Assembly (NCBI RefSeq): GCF_963676685.1
Contig: NC_092351.1
Location: forward strand, 38,244,733-38,308,732
Origin: Mytilus edulis
Lineage: Eukaryota > Mollusca > Bivalvia > Mytilida > Mytilidae
Direction: 5' to 3'
Length of the DNA stretch: 64,000 nucleotides
Shown: one piece after another, positions 11,076-26,000 of the stretch
Numbering within the stretch: position 1 is the stretch's first letter
Layout: each line of letters opens with the position of its first letter
Program-made: the position numbers and the translations under genes
The notes under the pieces: generated by a model
Seen by the model: the letters and a program-made list of their open reading frames with translations, nothing else
Database searches by the model: none
Told to the model about the DNA's origin: nothing

Positions 11076-14000
11076 ATGGTCACCTTGACGCCAACAAAAC
11101 TAGTAGGATGTTTTATGTTCGGGATTGTCTTGGTTTTGATTGGCGGAATTGTCGATATTCTTTACCATGAAATTTTACCAAAGAGGATACAAGAGGTAGG
11201 ATTAAAACACGTTTTCTTTCGATCTGAACAACTATCTTTTCGTATTTATCTATATATTTATCATGTTTATAAATACACAACTTTTGTAATCGAATGAAAG
11301 GATTTGTATGCCTAAATAGTTATTACAATAATATAAAGATGTGGAGCGATTGTCATGAAAATCTGGTTTTCTTGTGAATTTTAAGATTAATGTATATATG
11401 ATATTATTAATTATGATAATTTGCCGCACTTTTGATGATTTATTATACGAGTTGTTTAACAATATTGATTTAAATGTATATACTTTTACATGTTTTGATA
11501 AATATGACGGAGATTTAAGAAAAAAACAATTTAGTTCCCAGCCCGGCACTTAAACATGTAGCTATTCCAACTGTATATTAAACAATTTTAATGTGGCCAT
11601 AAGGCAATTGGTATTGATAGTAAAGAAAATATTATTTAAGAATAAAATTACGAAAATATCGTCTTGTGCAATTTGATATGTATATAATAGTTATAAGAAC
11701 ACTCGACACGCACTAGAAAAACGTGAGGTAAATTTTAGATACAATACTAGTAATATATATTTGGGAAATATTCTTTAGAATGTAAAACCTAGCTAAGCGT
11801 TCCCGTCTTGTTTAAATGTTTTAGCATAAAAACAATACCATCATGTTGGAACGAAAATTTTATTTAGCAAAACGGATTGGAGAATTTTTTGTTAATTGTC
11901 TTGAAATCGCGATATATATATTTGTACAAAGATTGACCAAATTCACCAAACGAATTTTATCAATAACAGAAAAAGTTCTATAAGTTTATTTTAAAAACTG
12001 TATTTTTTTCATATCAGGAAGTGACTCTCGAAAAGGGTTCAAAAATATACGATGATTGGGTGGAAAATCCTGTAACAACATATTTTCAAGTCTGGGTGTT
12101 TGATATTCAGAATCCGGAAGAAGTAATAGAAAGAGGCGATAAGCCGTTTCTTGCCGAGAGAGGACCTTACACATATAGGTATCACATTTTCCTTAATGAA
12201 TTGAAGTCAAGGTGTTTTACTGTATTTGCTATGCTGGATCAATCTTCCTCGGGAATGCTTAGATTCAAAGTTTGGACAGTTGTGACTGTATAAAATTTAT
12301 TGTTGGTCGTTTCATTTTATATAGACCGAGCACGAAGAACGGCAAACTAATTATTTTATTTATGTAATAATTGACAATAGCAACTTTTTACATGGAGGTG
12401 TAATAATTTATCAGCAAAATGATTTTGCATGGCAATTAAACCAGAAAAAGACCAGATAGCTCTGAGATTCATTATATTGCCATACCAAAGAAGAAATAAG
12501 TCGTCAATTTGATGATTTAAAAATAAACGCAATTAATATTTCATTCAAAATCCATAAGAAAAACGCATCTGAAAGTGTTACTGCATCTGAACAAATTGAG
12601 ATATTTGTTCTTTTAAAACAAGACAAAGATTAACAGTTACTATGTATTTTTTTACTTTTATGTAAATTAGAATTAATAATTATTTAAACATTTTGTCAGG
12701 GAATATAGACAGAAATACAACATCACATATCATGCCAATAAAACCGTGTCATACAGAGAGCTTCAGTACTATGTATTTGACGAAGAAGCTTCTGTGGGAC
12801 CGGAGTCTGATATCATTACATCTGCAAACGTTCTGATGATGGTAAGTACACTTAATAATTTTGTTGGAAAAACTCTGGCATATTCATGGTGAATTTAAGA
12901 TCATTTTCTTTCATTTATTTTAGTAATATCTTATGGAAATATGTCAGCAATAGATATTTAGTGAGAAAGCGTCTATTTCATGTCCACGGACCTTGTTCAT
13001 TGTTATTGAAAGATAACTACAGACAACGACGGGGTCCTCAACCCGAGACAGACACATTAACATTAAACTGTAAAATGTCTTTTGGAATTTTATTGGTATA
13101 TTTACAAGCTTTCCTAACACTATTTTTTTTTATTATACAGCTTCATTTTATATAAATGTTCTCACTGAATTGCTTATTGTTGGCGGTAATTCATACTTCG
13201 TTTAAAATGCAATTGTTGTTGTTGTTATTGGTTTTGGAAGGCGGCTTACTTATGTAGTAATTGCGCCTTAGATTCATATAACATAATTTAAATATTATGT
13301 ATATAATTATACTTTCAGTCTTTAATTTATTTTTTGTATTACGTTTTGGCGAGTAATCTTATGAAACTTTGACGAACATGGTTGCTGAATTACTAGAAAA
13401 TATATATATGTTGAGAGACAAAAAAAAAAAAAAACAATAAAAAAAAAAAAAAAAACACATATCAGAAGGTACATGTACTATGTACTATGAAAATGAAAAA
13501 AAAATCAAGAGCAAATGATAGTCCCTAATGAAATGTACATTATTAATTGATAGGTGTCATAAAATTGTTCAGAAAATTTATATGGTTGTTCACCTTTGTG
13601 TCGTCTGTGATATACTTATATACATGTATATAAAAAAAAAAGTATATTTAGAAACCGGTAACAAGACATGTGCTAGTTATATGCTACCAATGTAAGGACG
13701 TCTCCCTCGATTGGTGTAGCAAATAAAGAATCCTTAAGAAAGGATTGATTGTAGTTTTTCCTTTTCCATAATGGTAAGTTGCATCAATTTTTTCCAAATA
13801 AATTGCCAAAGACATACTGGTATTTTGTGATTCCTCATTCCCTGACAAGAAAAAAAAAACATTTCTGTCATTGAACGAGAAATCATCCCTACCTATGCCC
13901 TTAATCGCCTATTTAGATTTATATATATATATATACAGTGTATAATATATAAATGGAGCAAAAATAGAAAAATATGAAAAAATTTAATACCAGTATATTA

Positions 14001-17000
14001 TTTAAACAATGACATTGTTTGATTTTATTTTTAGTACAGAGAATGCCAGCGAAACATAAGTGCTGGGATGTGCATATATATAATTATACAATAATCTGTG
14101 TATGTTTGTCTAACTGACATCCTCTAGTACAAATTTTAGAATTTATCATTTTATTATCATAGAAAAGGATTCAACTCTAAGACTTGTTTCTATTCTAATA
14201 ATGTATGAGCGTAGTGATGCAATTGAAAATTCATATACATTATAGATCAACACGCCAGTTTTTATAGTTTGCATCTCGTTCCAGAGTAAGATTTGACATC
14301 TGTTCCTAGTCGATAGAGAAATCAATGTCATATGATTCCATTGAAGATGACACATATGTTAAGTAGTCAATAGACATTGGAAACACGACTGTTACCATTA
14401 ACAAAGAAGAGCAAAACAACAAACAATCTTTGCTTTTGCTTAATTTCCATAGTAATGGGTTATAATGAGGAATTCAGCAAAAAAATAGGTTGTCAACTTT
14501 AGTTTTTAGTCAATCATTTGATATATGTTACTTTTTATAAATATGTTTCTTTTTTTTCAGTAATATACATTTATTTTTTAGACGCTGGCAGATATTATTA
14601 AACGAGAATACAGTTATGTAACAGAGATAGCAGAAATAATTTTGGATGCAGCAGACGACAGCAAGCTACTCACTAAATATACAGTGTCCCAGTTACTATG
14701 GGGATATGAAGACCCTCTTTTAAAAAGAGTTAATTCTATTCTACAAAATTACAATAAAACCATTGACATTAAAATTGGACTTTTTTATGGAGTGAGTATT
14801 ACAACGTGATGAAATCGGTCGAACTAGAATTATTATTGAGTTACCATTTAGACAGAAAATAAAGGCAACAATAGTATACCGCTGTTTGAAGGCATAAATC
14901 GATTGAGAGAAAGCAAATCAGGGTTACAAACTAAAATTAAGGTAAAATCAAATCATCAAATATAAGAGGGAAACAATGTAACAACAGAAACACTGAAGTG
15001 CAACAAACAAAACGACAACGCAACACACACAAAAACGAACTATAAGATAACAATTGCCATTTTCCTAACTTGGTACATGACATTTAAAGAAAAAAATAGT
15101 GGGTTAAACCTGGTTTTGTGGCTAGCCAAACCTCGCACTTTCGTGACAATGATAAATATAGCACTAAAATGACACCATTAAATGACAGGAATACAGTAAA
15201 AATAAATGCAAGAACATTCAGAGAAATATATAAAGATATGGAAAAAATATATCAATATCTAGTCTCGCAGCCAATCAAATCAAAGCAAGAACTGTTTCAT
15301 CAAACAACTTGATACAAACTACATTGCAGTATGATTGTATTATATTTTCAAAGGTATTTATACTTTTTTGTGGAAAAACCTGTAGGTATCTGTAGAAAAA
15401 AGTCAATGCAGAACCATACTTATATTATTCGAAGAATCATACTCATATGATTCTATAATGGATTTACAAATATGTCAATGTTCCATCCTGCTATCTATAT
15501 TGAGTTTCTTTACAAACACTGGATCGATGGCACTGCTGGTGGAGTTTTAATTCCCCGAGGGTATCACCAGCCAGTAGTTAGCACTTGAATAATCATTGAT
15601 ATGGTCATATTTATAAATTAACTAAACTTATAGAATTTTTGAAATACTAAGGCTTTTTTACCTCAGGTATAAATTACCTAATTAGCTGTATTTGGCAAAC
15701 CTTTTAGGAATTTAGGTTCTCAATGCTCTTCAACTTTGTATTTTATTTGGCCCTTTTTAAAACCAAAATGTAATCCTGGTATCTGCGATGAGTTTATTCG
15801 ATATTCAAATGCAGTTATACTTGTTTTAGTTGCATGCAAAATTCCTTCAAAAATCTTATTTATAACCTTTTTCTACCTCAGGTATAAATAACCTAATTAG
15901 CTGTATTTGGCAAACCTTTTAGGAATTTTGGTCCTCAATGCTCTTCAACTTCGTACTTTATTTGGCCCTTTTTAAAACCAAAATTTAATCCTGGTATCTG
16001 CGATGAGTTAATTCGATATTCAAATGCAGTTATACTTGTTTTAGTTGCATGCAAAATTCCTTCAAAAATCTTATTTATAACCTAGGCCATTAACATACTT
16101 TCTTATGATTTCAGAAAAATAATACAGATGATGGTTTATACACAGTTTTTATAGAAAAGTCAAAATTGGGAGAGATTAGTCGCTGGAATAGGTTAAAGTA
16201 TGTCTTGAAGAATTCAATCATCACTCCCAATAGGGGTTGAGGATTCAGCAAGAAAAATTAAAATAACAAAATAAAATGTTGAGTTTGCCAGTACTAACCG
16301 CAAATTTGTTTTAAATTTTGGTTTCTGGCTCTCCATGTTTACATGTTTATTGCAAAATGTATAATCATGCTTATATATATATAAAGGCCATGCCCATGGT
16401 GGTGCATGTTCTAATATCTCTATGACAGAAAAAGTATCAGCTGATTCAGGTTTTTAATCAGCTTTTTTGATTGATTTAAACATTCAGTAAACATACGTTA
16501 TTATTTTGCATTATAAAGATATCCAAAGAAATGTATTTGTTTTTATTTCAGGGAGCTTCCACATTGGACAACAAAAACATGTCGCATGATAAATGGAACA
16601 GGTATAAAGTAACTTTAAAAACAAAATACTGAATTCTTTTTCTTCAGAAAATAAAAATACTTTTGAAAATTTGCAATAAATAATCTATAAGGAACTTCTT
16701 AGGAAGAAAGATAAGAAGTTAGCAATATCCTTTAACTCTACTTTCCGCTATATAGATGATGTTCTTTCACTAAACAATTCAAAATTTGGTGACTATGTGG
16801 AACGCATCTATCCCATCGAACTAGAGATAAAGGATACTACAGATACAGTTAAGTCGGCTTCATATCTTGACTTACATCTAGAAATTGACAATGAGGGTCG
16901 GTTGAAAACAAAACTTTACGACAAAAGAGATGATTTCAGCTTTCCAATTGTGAACTTTCCATTTCTAAGTAGCAACATTCCAGCAGCACCTGCATACGGG

Positions 17001-20000
17001 GTATATATCTGCCAATTGATACGACATTCCCGTGCTTGCATTTCCTATCATGATTTTCTTGATAGAGGGTTGCTGCTCACAAGGAAGCTATTAAACCAAG
17101 AGTTCCAAATGGTGAAGTTGAAATCATCCCTTCGTAAATTTTACGGACGCCATCACGAGTTGGTTGACCGTTATGGAATAACCGTTTCACAAATGATATC
17201 GGATATGTTCCTTACGTCGTAACTACAATTCCCTTCCCTTTCATGAATGTGACCTACCGAATTTAATCTACCGGATTAACATTTTGTAATCACATAAGCA
17301 ACACGACGGGTGCCACATGTGGGGCAGGATCTGCTTACCCTTCCGGAGCACCTGAGATCACCCCTAGTTTTTGGTGGGGTTCATGTTGTTTATTCTTTAG
17401 TTTTCTATGTTGTGTCATGTTTACTATTGTTTTTCTGTTTGTCTTTTTTATTTTTAGCCATGGCGTTGTCAATTTATTTTAGATTTATGAGTTTGACTGT
17501 CCCTTTGGTATCTTTCGTCCCTCTTATATAACTGACGCGTTCAAAAGAATTCGGCATTACAATAAAACATTGCTTAAAATTTTCATTTCTTGATATTTGA
17601 CGCTCCAAAGATAATAAAAACAAGTGGTCATAACACCATGGCAAAATAAGACAAATTTAAAAGATTTATCGCTATTTTGTGCATTTTCCGTTGATCTTTT
17701 TTTGTGCTACTCGCTTAATTTGAGATTGAAAACTATCGCTCGAAACTAAGGAGGCACGTGGCGACGCTATTGAAATTGACATGAAATTGACAATACGTCA
17801 TAGGTAAAATAGCGATAAACAGATTATCATTGCTTTTCTCGCTTTCTTCTACCGGCTCATGCAAGAAAATCAATCTCGTTGAGATGATCAACGATAATTT
17901 ATAAATGTCTACAAAACAGCAAACAGGAAACTAAACTAAAACAAATAAAGAAAGAGCATATCATTGCTATTGAAATCGAAATTATGAGCTATGACATGTC
18001 ACATTACATGTAGTACGTATACGTCATATGATGGACGGTGGTATGTTTCTATACAACAAGAGTGGGAAATATCCGAAATCACAACGTTCGTCATCGTTAC
18101 TTGCGCTTATTTCCCGTCAGTGACAATTTCAAATAAAAAAAGATAATACAGACCTTCTTGCCTAGTCGTAATCCTTAACTTAAATATAGAATGTTGCAAG
18201 ATATGATATTTCCCTGTCTTTAAGAAGTTTTTCCCTACATACTTCATGTGAATACAAGACAATGACAACTAAAAGGTTACCCATCAGAATAATATTCTCA
18301 ACTACAACCATGTTTAACGAAAAATATGTTGACGCTTAGAGAGTGCAGCATTTTGATAAAAAAATGTTTTTTTTTTAATAAAACAAGAAACTGATATTTC
18401 GATTGTCAGAAAAATATCCTACTGCTTTCTAAATTGTTGCAGACGATCTTTCAATTTAGAATGAAGAATCATAATTAACGTAGACATGGTACAAAGTCAT
18501 ACTGTTTCAAAGTGGAATGTTTTAATACTGATGCAAATTTTACTGGCTATGATTGGATATTTTTAGTAAACTTTATGTCGTGACAGAATTTACAGTCGAT
18601 AAACACTGTTGGTTGAGCAGGTTTCTTCACAATAGTGTGGCCTTCTTTGGTAGTAGGAAACATTAAAGAAAACTGTTTTGTGGAACAGAAGATGTGTGTC
18701 TACTTGTGTAACGTCTTTGTATTATTCAATTATATTCAATTTAAAGACGACGCTCGACTCCCTTTTCCTTGATACTTATATTAGTGAAAAAAATACAGAT
18801 ATATTATATTCTAAATGTCCCTCTTTAGTAGAGATGTGAGAGTATTTATTGGATAACCAAATGCATTGGAGATTCAAAGCTTTTTTGCATTAGAACGGAC
18901 CAGTCAATAAATAGATGTTTGCACGTGAACACAATATTGTCGCATGCCTTATCAGCTGGAACAACAAAATATTTTTAAAGCAATTCAAATCAGAGGACCC
19001 ACAGACCTGTTGTCAATAAAACGTCAATATACATACATGCTTTATCTTTTACAGAAGGTAGATTTTTCCATCCAGATGTTAAGACAAAAGACATATTATA
19101 TGTTTTTGCATCAGATTTGTACAGGTGAGTATACTTTATTTTTATTACCTGCCATCTTTGTGCTTCAATGCACAGGTAAAACGCTATCGATATCTTAAGA
19201 TATACCAAGAAAACTAAGGCCAATCCACGTAGGCATTTTGGACGCACAAAATTAAGAAAGCGTTATTTCCATTTACAAATAATTGTCTTCAAAACAGTGC
19301 TTGGGAATATATCTTGATATTGCATTTTTGTTCCGTGCTGAAGGTTTCAATGTGGCTTCGCCATTACAGATAATAATAATTAAAAGTAGTGACTGTTTCT
19401 TAGCTTTGGGTTTTGTAACGTATCTATGAATATTCGTTGGCATATTTGATCTTAAATTTTCTTCAGTGAAATATTATTACATGTATAAAACTTTACTCAT
19501 AAGGTTGGCATTTTTTCCTTTGATGTTCACAACGACCAATCAAATTAAACGGGTTTTGTGATACCAGAGATACATTTTCTCTTTGATTTTCAGATCATTC
19601 TACCTGGATTATTTAGGAGAGAAGCAAATAAAGAACATACAATTATACAGCTTTGTTATACCAGATGAATTATTTGCTGTATCTGACGATAATGCTGGAT
19701 TTTGTACTCCTTACGGTCATTGCACACCAGCAGGATTGCAGAACATAAGCTTGTTTAAACAAAATGGTTTGTTGTTCAGTCTTGACTTTATAATTGAATT
19801 GTGAAAGGTTATTTTACACTATATTTGGATTATATTTTGATCCGTGAATTTGTATGCTTGAATCATTTGACCTTAAAAAATTATGAAATCTGGCTATGGT
19901 TAGCTGGATTCTCAAAATATGTTTACACAAAATAGTGTATTTGGAGGGGAAAACAATATTCAGCTTTTTTTTATTTTAGACATCTTCTTGTCATGAGTAT

Positions 20001-23000
20001 TTCTGTTGACTATTTTATTTTCGTAATTATCGTTTTTGTCCTCCACAATATTCATACGAGGTTAACGTCATGAATTTGTTCTTATTTTCTCCATTTTTGC
20101 AGCATTACATAAACTAAGGGCAGTGTTTTTTCATCTCTCAAAATTTGATGTCTCTCATCTAAAACTTCAAATATGTTGTGTAAAGCTAGTCAAACTTTTT
20201 TGTTTTGTTTGCTCAATACAAACAAGGCTTTTTATTTAATATCTAAATCATTTTTTGTCAATTCTTATATAATTTATACAGCGATAAATTCTGTATACAC
20301 ATTGTTTTGATTCAGAATTATCATTTTTTTTGCAGCACCTATCTATATGTCACAGCCACATTTCTACGCTGGAGATCCTGATATTATAAACAGTGTGATT
20401 GGTCTACATCCTACACCAATAATACATCAAACAATTCTAGATGTAGAACCGGTAAAATAATGCTAATAAGAATGGGTATATGAACACTCATGCTACATCT
20501 ATCTTCAAACACATAACGTTGCTAACACATGTCTTAACTCCATGACACAAATGTTACTGTCCGTAGTTAAACCCCCGAATAATAACATTGTTTTTTCTGT
20601 TAATCACATTAACCAAACTGCTTGATAACGGAATTAGTTATTGGCAATTCACTTGAAAACTCCCCATATACGTCCACGACACTTAATTAAGGGAAAACTT
20701 AAAAATTACGGGACTGTTACATGATCATATAGAATTTCAACTGACGAGAAAGAACTTGATCTTTCTTCGATGTACTGGATATCTAAATTACATGTGTGTC
20801 CTTGAATATATAATTATTGCTAGGTCTGCCAAGTGCTCCAAGAAGCCTCTTTCCACACTATTAACATAAATTTTATCAGCAATCGAAGCTTGGCTTCAGA
20901 ATTACTGTAAAATTCTAGTGGCGGCGTGTATCAGATGAGGATACTAAAAAGTAAAATCACAAAAATACTGAACTTAGAGGAAAATCAATTCGGAAAGTCC
21001 ATAATCACATGGCAAAATCAAATAACAAAACGCATCAAAAACGAAAGGACAAGAACTGTCATATTCCTGACTTGGTACAGGCATTTTCAAATGTAGAAAA
21101 TGGTGGATTAAAGCTGGTGTTATAGCGCTAACCCTCTCACTTTGATGACAGTCTCATCAAATTCCGTTATATTTACATTGATGCGGTAACTAAACAGACA
21201 CAATAAATAAAATAGTCAAAATATGGGTACATCAGTCATCATCGTTTAACAATTTTAAAAGGAATTTTGATTAGTGTGTCTGACGTCAGAAAATTTTATA
21301 CGTCACATAGATTTGTCGTTCAATGTTCATGCAAACAATTTTAAAATTTACATAGGCAATGTTAGCATGTAGGATTAAAAAATCAAAAGTATGTACATAA
21401 AATCGAAGTCACTTTTCACTTGCAATAGTAAAAAACGTTGATTTCTCTAACTTTTAAACCTTAAAGACAAATTTAAAGAATAGGTTCTACTTTGTTTCAT
21501 GAGAACAAATGGCCAACGTAGATACAGCATACAAATATCTTGTTTTAGGAAGGCATAAATCATACTTTGTAAAAAGAAAAAACTTCTCTAAAACTGACTT
21601 CACCAAGATGCTTGATTCGTTTATTCACAACATATTTGTTACGTTATGAGAACGTGTTTTTTCAACTACTAAACCAGTCTCACAAAAATACTTACGACTA
21701 AGAGTGATCGTAATTCATGAACAATTCAGTATACATAAGATCAATCTTAGTCGTAATTTTTTTTTGTGAAACCGACTCCGGCATTTGTATGGCAACCATT
21801 GGCAATTGTTCTTATCTTCTTAATTTATGGTGCCTTTATTCATATGAGACGTACCTCATACAGTAGAATAAAATGATGCCAGTATTATCCATTAACCTAG
21901 CCCCCAAGGGTGACTGGGGAATAGAAATATGGTCACTTAGTCTTCTCCCGACCGGCAGTAAAACGCTTGCTGAAGTGGGGCGTCCGTTTGGCTGTGCGGG
22001 ATGTATCAAGTTCGCAGTCACGTCCGGTCAGAAGGGGGACGTTAAATCCGATGCCTCGTGTAAAGAGAGTGCCACGCTCTTTGCACGTTAAGAACCCTTG
22101 CAACAACTCTTTGAGGGGTCCGTTGGTGGCCTGTTGCAAGGCAAAATTTCTGTCCCTATCCAATATACCCTCATTTTCCATTGGCAGTCCAAATTTCCCC
22201 GACCATCATCCTAGATGGCCTCTATTACAACAACCTACCTATTGTATTTATTGTGAACTTGTTCTTGTCCTGAATATGCATGAAATATTTGCCACTGGGC
22301 GTTAAGCAACCAACAATCAATCAATCAATCAATCAATCCATTGTCCTATAGTTTGGGGACTATATTGGACGTATCTATCCCTGGCGGATAATACGGACAC
22401 AGCTAAAAGAGAGGCGAAAGATACCAGAGAGATATTCAAACTCATGTCTCAAAATAAACTGACAACACCATGGCTAAAAAAGAAAAAGACCAACAAACAA
22501 ACAACAGTACACAAACACAACATAGAAAACTAAAGACTTAGCAACACAAACCCCACCAAAAACTGGGGGTGATCTCATGTGCTGTGGAAGGGCAAGCAGA
22601 TCCTGCTCCACATGTGGCTGCATGTCTATCATATATGATGACTTACAAAAAAAGTAAAATAACAAAAATATCGAATTCAAGGAAAATTCAAAACGGAAAG
22701 TCCCTTATCAAATGGCAAAATTAAAAGCACCAAATTAACACATCAAATGAATGGAAACCAACTGTCATATTCCGAGTGACTTGGTACAGATATTGTAACA
22801 GTTGTAAAGCTTCGAGTTTAATGCACTGAAAGAGAATCTCATAGTATATATCAAAAAGGATAATATATGCACGGAAAGTTTTGATAATGATCTTGGTGGT
22901 TATGACTATGATTGTGTGTGCTACAAAATAATTGAAGCTTAAATGGATCGATATTCGTTTATGTTAATACATTTTCGGAGTAACTATTGTATTCAGATCA

Positions 23001-26000
23001 TATTTTTGACAGGTTAATTCTGTTTTGGAATCATTTGCACTTAGATCATTATGAAATCAATAGAAAAAACGTCTTTACACAATTGTATTTGGAGTTGAAA
23101 AAGTTATCTGCCCTTTGATTTTATTCATACGAGGTTACAAATAGAAATTAGAAATGAGGGCCGATTGAGAACAATTTTTACGACAATAGAGGTGATCTCA
23201 GCCTCTCAATTGCGAACTTTTCATTTCTATGTAGCAACATTCCAGTAGCGTATGCATATGGAGTATATATCCGATACGATATTCAAAATCCTATCATGAT
23301 TGTATTGATAGAAAGTTGCTGCTTATAAGGAAAACATTGAAGCAAGGGTACAAAGTGGCTAAATTGAAATCATCCCTTCGAAAGTTTTACGAACGTCATC
23401 AAACGTTTGTTGACCGTTACGGAATATCTGTGTTACATATATATACCACATGTGTTCCAATTGTGGTAACTACAATCTCGTCCTTTTTTCGTCATCACCA
23501 AATGATACTTAAGATTCTAAAATAACTTTTACTGCCCTTGGATAATATTTTTAATGATGGGTGATTTGTTTCTGTATTTCAGATGACGGGTATCGTAATG
23601 AATATAAATAAAAGACTACAGATTAACATTTATTTACAAAATGTTACGAATATTAGGTAGGATAATAACATAGGCATTATGACGGTAACCAACACACCAA
23701 CAAAATATCCCTGTGCGGTCTTCAGTTTTTGGCCCTAGACTCGAGCACAGACAGTAACCAAAACATCAACAAAATATCACTGTGCTGGTTTCAATTTTTG
23801 GCCTCCAGACTCTAGCACAGACGGTAACCAACACATCAACAAAATATCCTTGTGCGGTTCTCAATGTTTGGCCTCCAGACTCGAGCACAGACGGTAACCA
23901 ACACATCAACAAAATATCCCTGTGCGGTCCTCAATGTTTGGCCTCCAGACTCGAGCACAGACGGTAACCAACACATCAACAAAATATTCCTCTGCGGTCC
24001 CCAATTTTTGGCCTCCAGACTCGAGTACAGACGGTATAACCAACACATCAACAAAATATCGCTAAAATATTCCCATGGACACGATATTTATAAGATGTTT
24101 AATGACGACAATAATAATGAACATTCAAACGCGTGAGTCAGTACTCGGTGTTTCATTTTACTTTTACATTTTCACTTAATTTCGCTGTCAAAAAAAGAAA
24201 AGCGGTTTGAACTTTCAGAACTTTCAGAACCAAATTTTGCTTTCAAATAATACTAAATGTTCCTAGTATTTGTAAATAAAAAGTGCTATATTTAGTATCC
24301 AATGGAAATACACCCTAGCTGTATTTGACCAAACCTTTCGGAATGTTTTGCCCTCAATGCTCTTCAACTTCGTACTGTATTTGGTTTTTTAACCTTTCGA
24401 GCGTCACTAAGGAGTCTTTTGTAGACGAAATGCGCTCATGGCGTACCAAATTAAAACCCTGGTATGCTTGGTGGTTTTTTATATACAATTTTATTGACAG
24501 GTACATACCTGCTGAATACTTAAATTTTGTGTAAAATGGAAAACTCACGGAACACAAGTTTTTCTTGTTCAATTATTTTTTCGGCTTTTCAGAGATTCTG
24601 CACGTTTTACAGATGGTCTGTATCTGCCTATGGCCTGGGTAAATGAGGTGTGTATATGTCTAACCATTAAACCAAGAGTTCCAAGTGGATTTTCGTCTGA
24701 TATCTTTCGCCAATCTATTGGCATAAGGTTGCAAGACATTTTGATTGTTTTTTTTGTAAATATCGATAAGTTAACTAACGAACAATAAATGGAGTATGTG
24801 TCCCAATGGACACAGATGATGCCCCCGCTTTCAAACAACATTATAAAGGGATATAACTCAAGAACGATAAAAGTGACGCTACCCAAATTTGTACTTGAAC
24901 TGAATTTTGTGGTAATAAGCATTGTGTATAAGTTTTATAACATTTGGTAGAGGCAACTTAAGTAAGAATTAAAATTGGAGTTATCTTCCTTTGTCCATAA
25001 TTGTAGTTGATTCAACTTCAATTATGGAAAAAGGAAGATAACTCCAATTTTGAAGATTAATTTTTACAATTACATCATTTATAGTTTTAGAACAGATTTC
25101 AGAGTCCTATTTTTCCATTTGTAAAGGATCATAACTCTAGAACGGTTGAAGTGACACCACCAAAATTCAAACTTGATCTGTATTTTGTGGTAATAAGCAT
25201 TGTGTATAAGTTTAATAACATTTGGTTGAGGCAAACTAATGTTAGAAAACGGAAACAAAAAATTCAGCATTTTTTTCATTTGTAAAGGGACATAACTCAA
25301 CAACGCAAAATGTGAAATCACCAAAATTCAAACTTGATCTGTGTTTTGTGGTAATAAACATTTTGTATAAGTTTTATAACATTTGGTCGAAGCAAACTAA
25401 AGTTACAGAACGGCAACCAACTTAGGGACGTACGTGCGGACGTATGTACAAACGGGCAAGGGATAAACGTAAATCCCCTCCGCTACAGCGGGAGCATAAC
25501 AAAAGTTAACAGAAAATCGTCATCTCGAAGTCATATGCTAATGTGATGAGCAGAATCTGAGAAAAATCCTAGACAAGTTACATTCCTGTCAAGGTCAAAC
25601 AATATCTGTTTATAGCTACGATTTCTTTACTCCTTTTACTAATATAACACATAAAACTAATCCAATTAAACTTTTCCTGTTCAATAAAATGGTCTTTTAA
25701 CAAATCTATGTGCTACTATTTCAGTTATAGTCATAACAAATCCCACTTCAGTAAGAAAAACAACCTTACTTGGAACTGATATCAATAAAATCCAAAAGCA
25801 GATACCAATACAATATAATCTTCTTTCATTTGTACAACGACCAATGATGCTATTAATCAACTTTGATTTGTCAGTAGAAAGTAAATAGCAAAAATACAGA
25901 ACTCCAAGGAAATTTCAAAACGGAAAGACCTTTATGAAATGGCAAAATCAAAAGCTCAAACCAATGTAAAACAAATGTCATATTCCTGACTTGGTACAAG

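Noticed and set aside
13410..13460. Poly-A runs as a processed-pseudogene tail
   Set aside because: No preceding coding or retroelement sequence; simple repeat only.
21836..22305. Several overlapping frames in the GC-rich block
   Set aside because: They overlap on both strands within a SINE-like repeat with a simple-sequence tail and show no conserved domain.
23782..24136. Open frames on both strands (61-94 codons)
   Set aside because: They arise from the 70-bp tandem repeat, and no splice context supports them.
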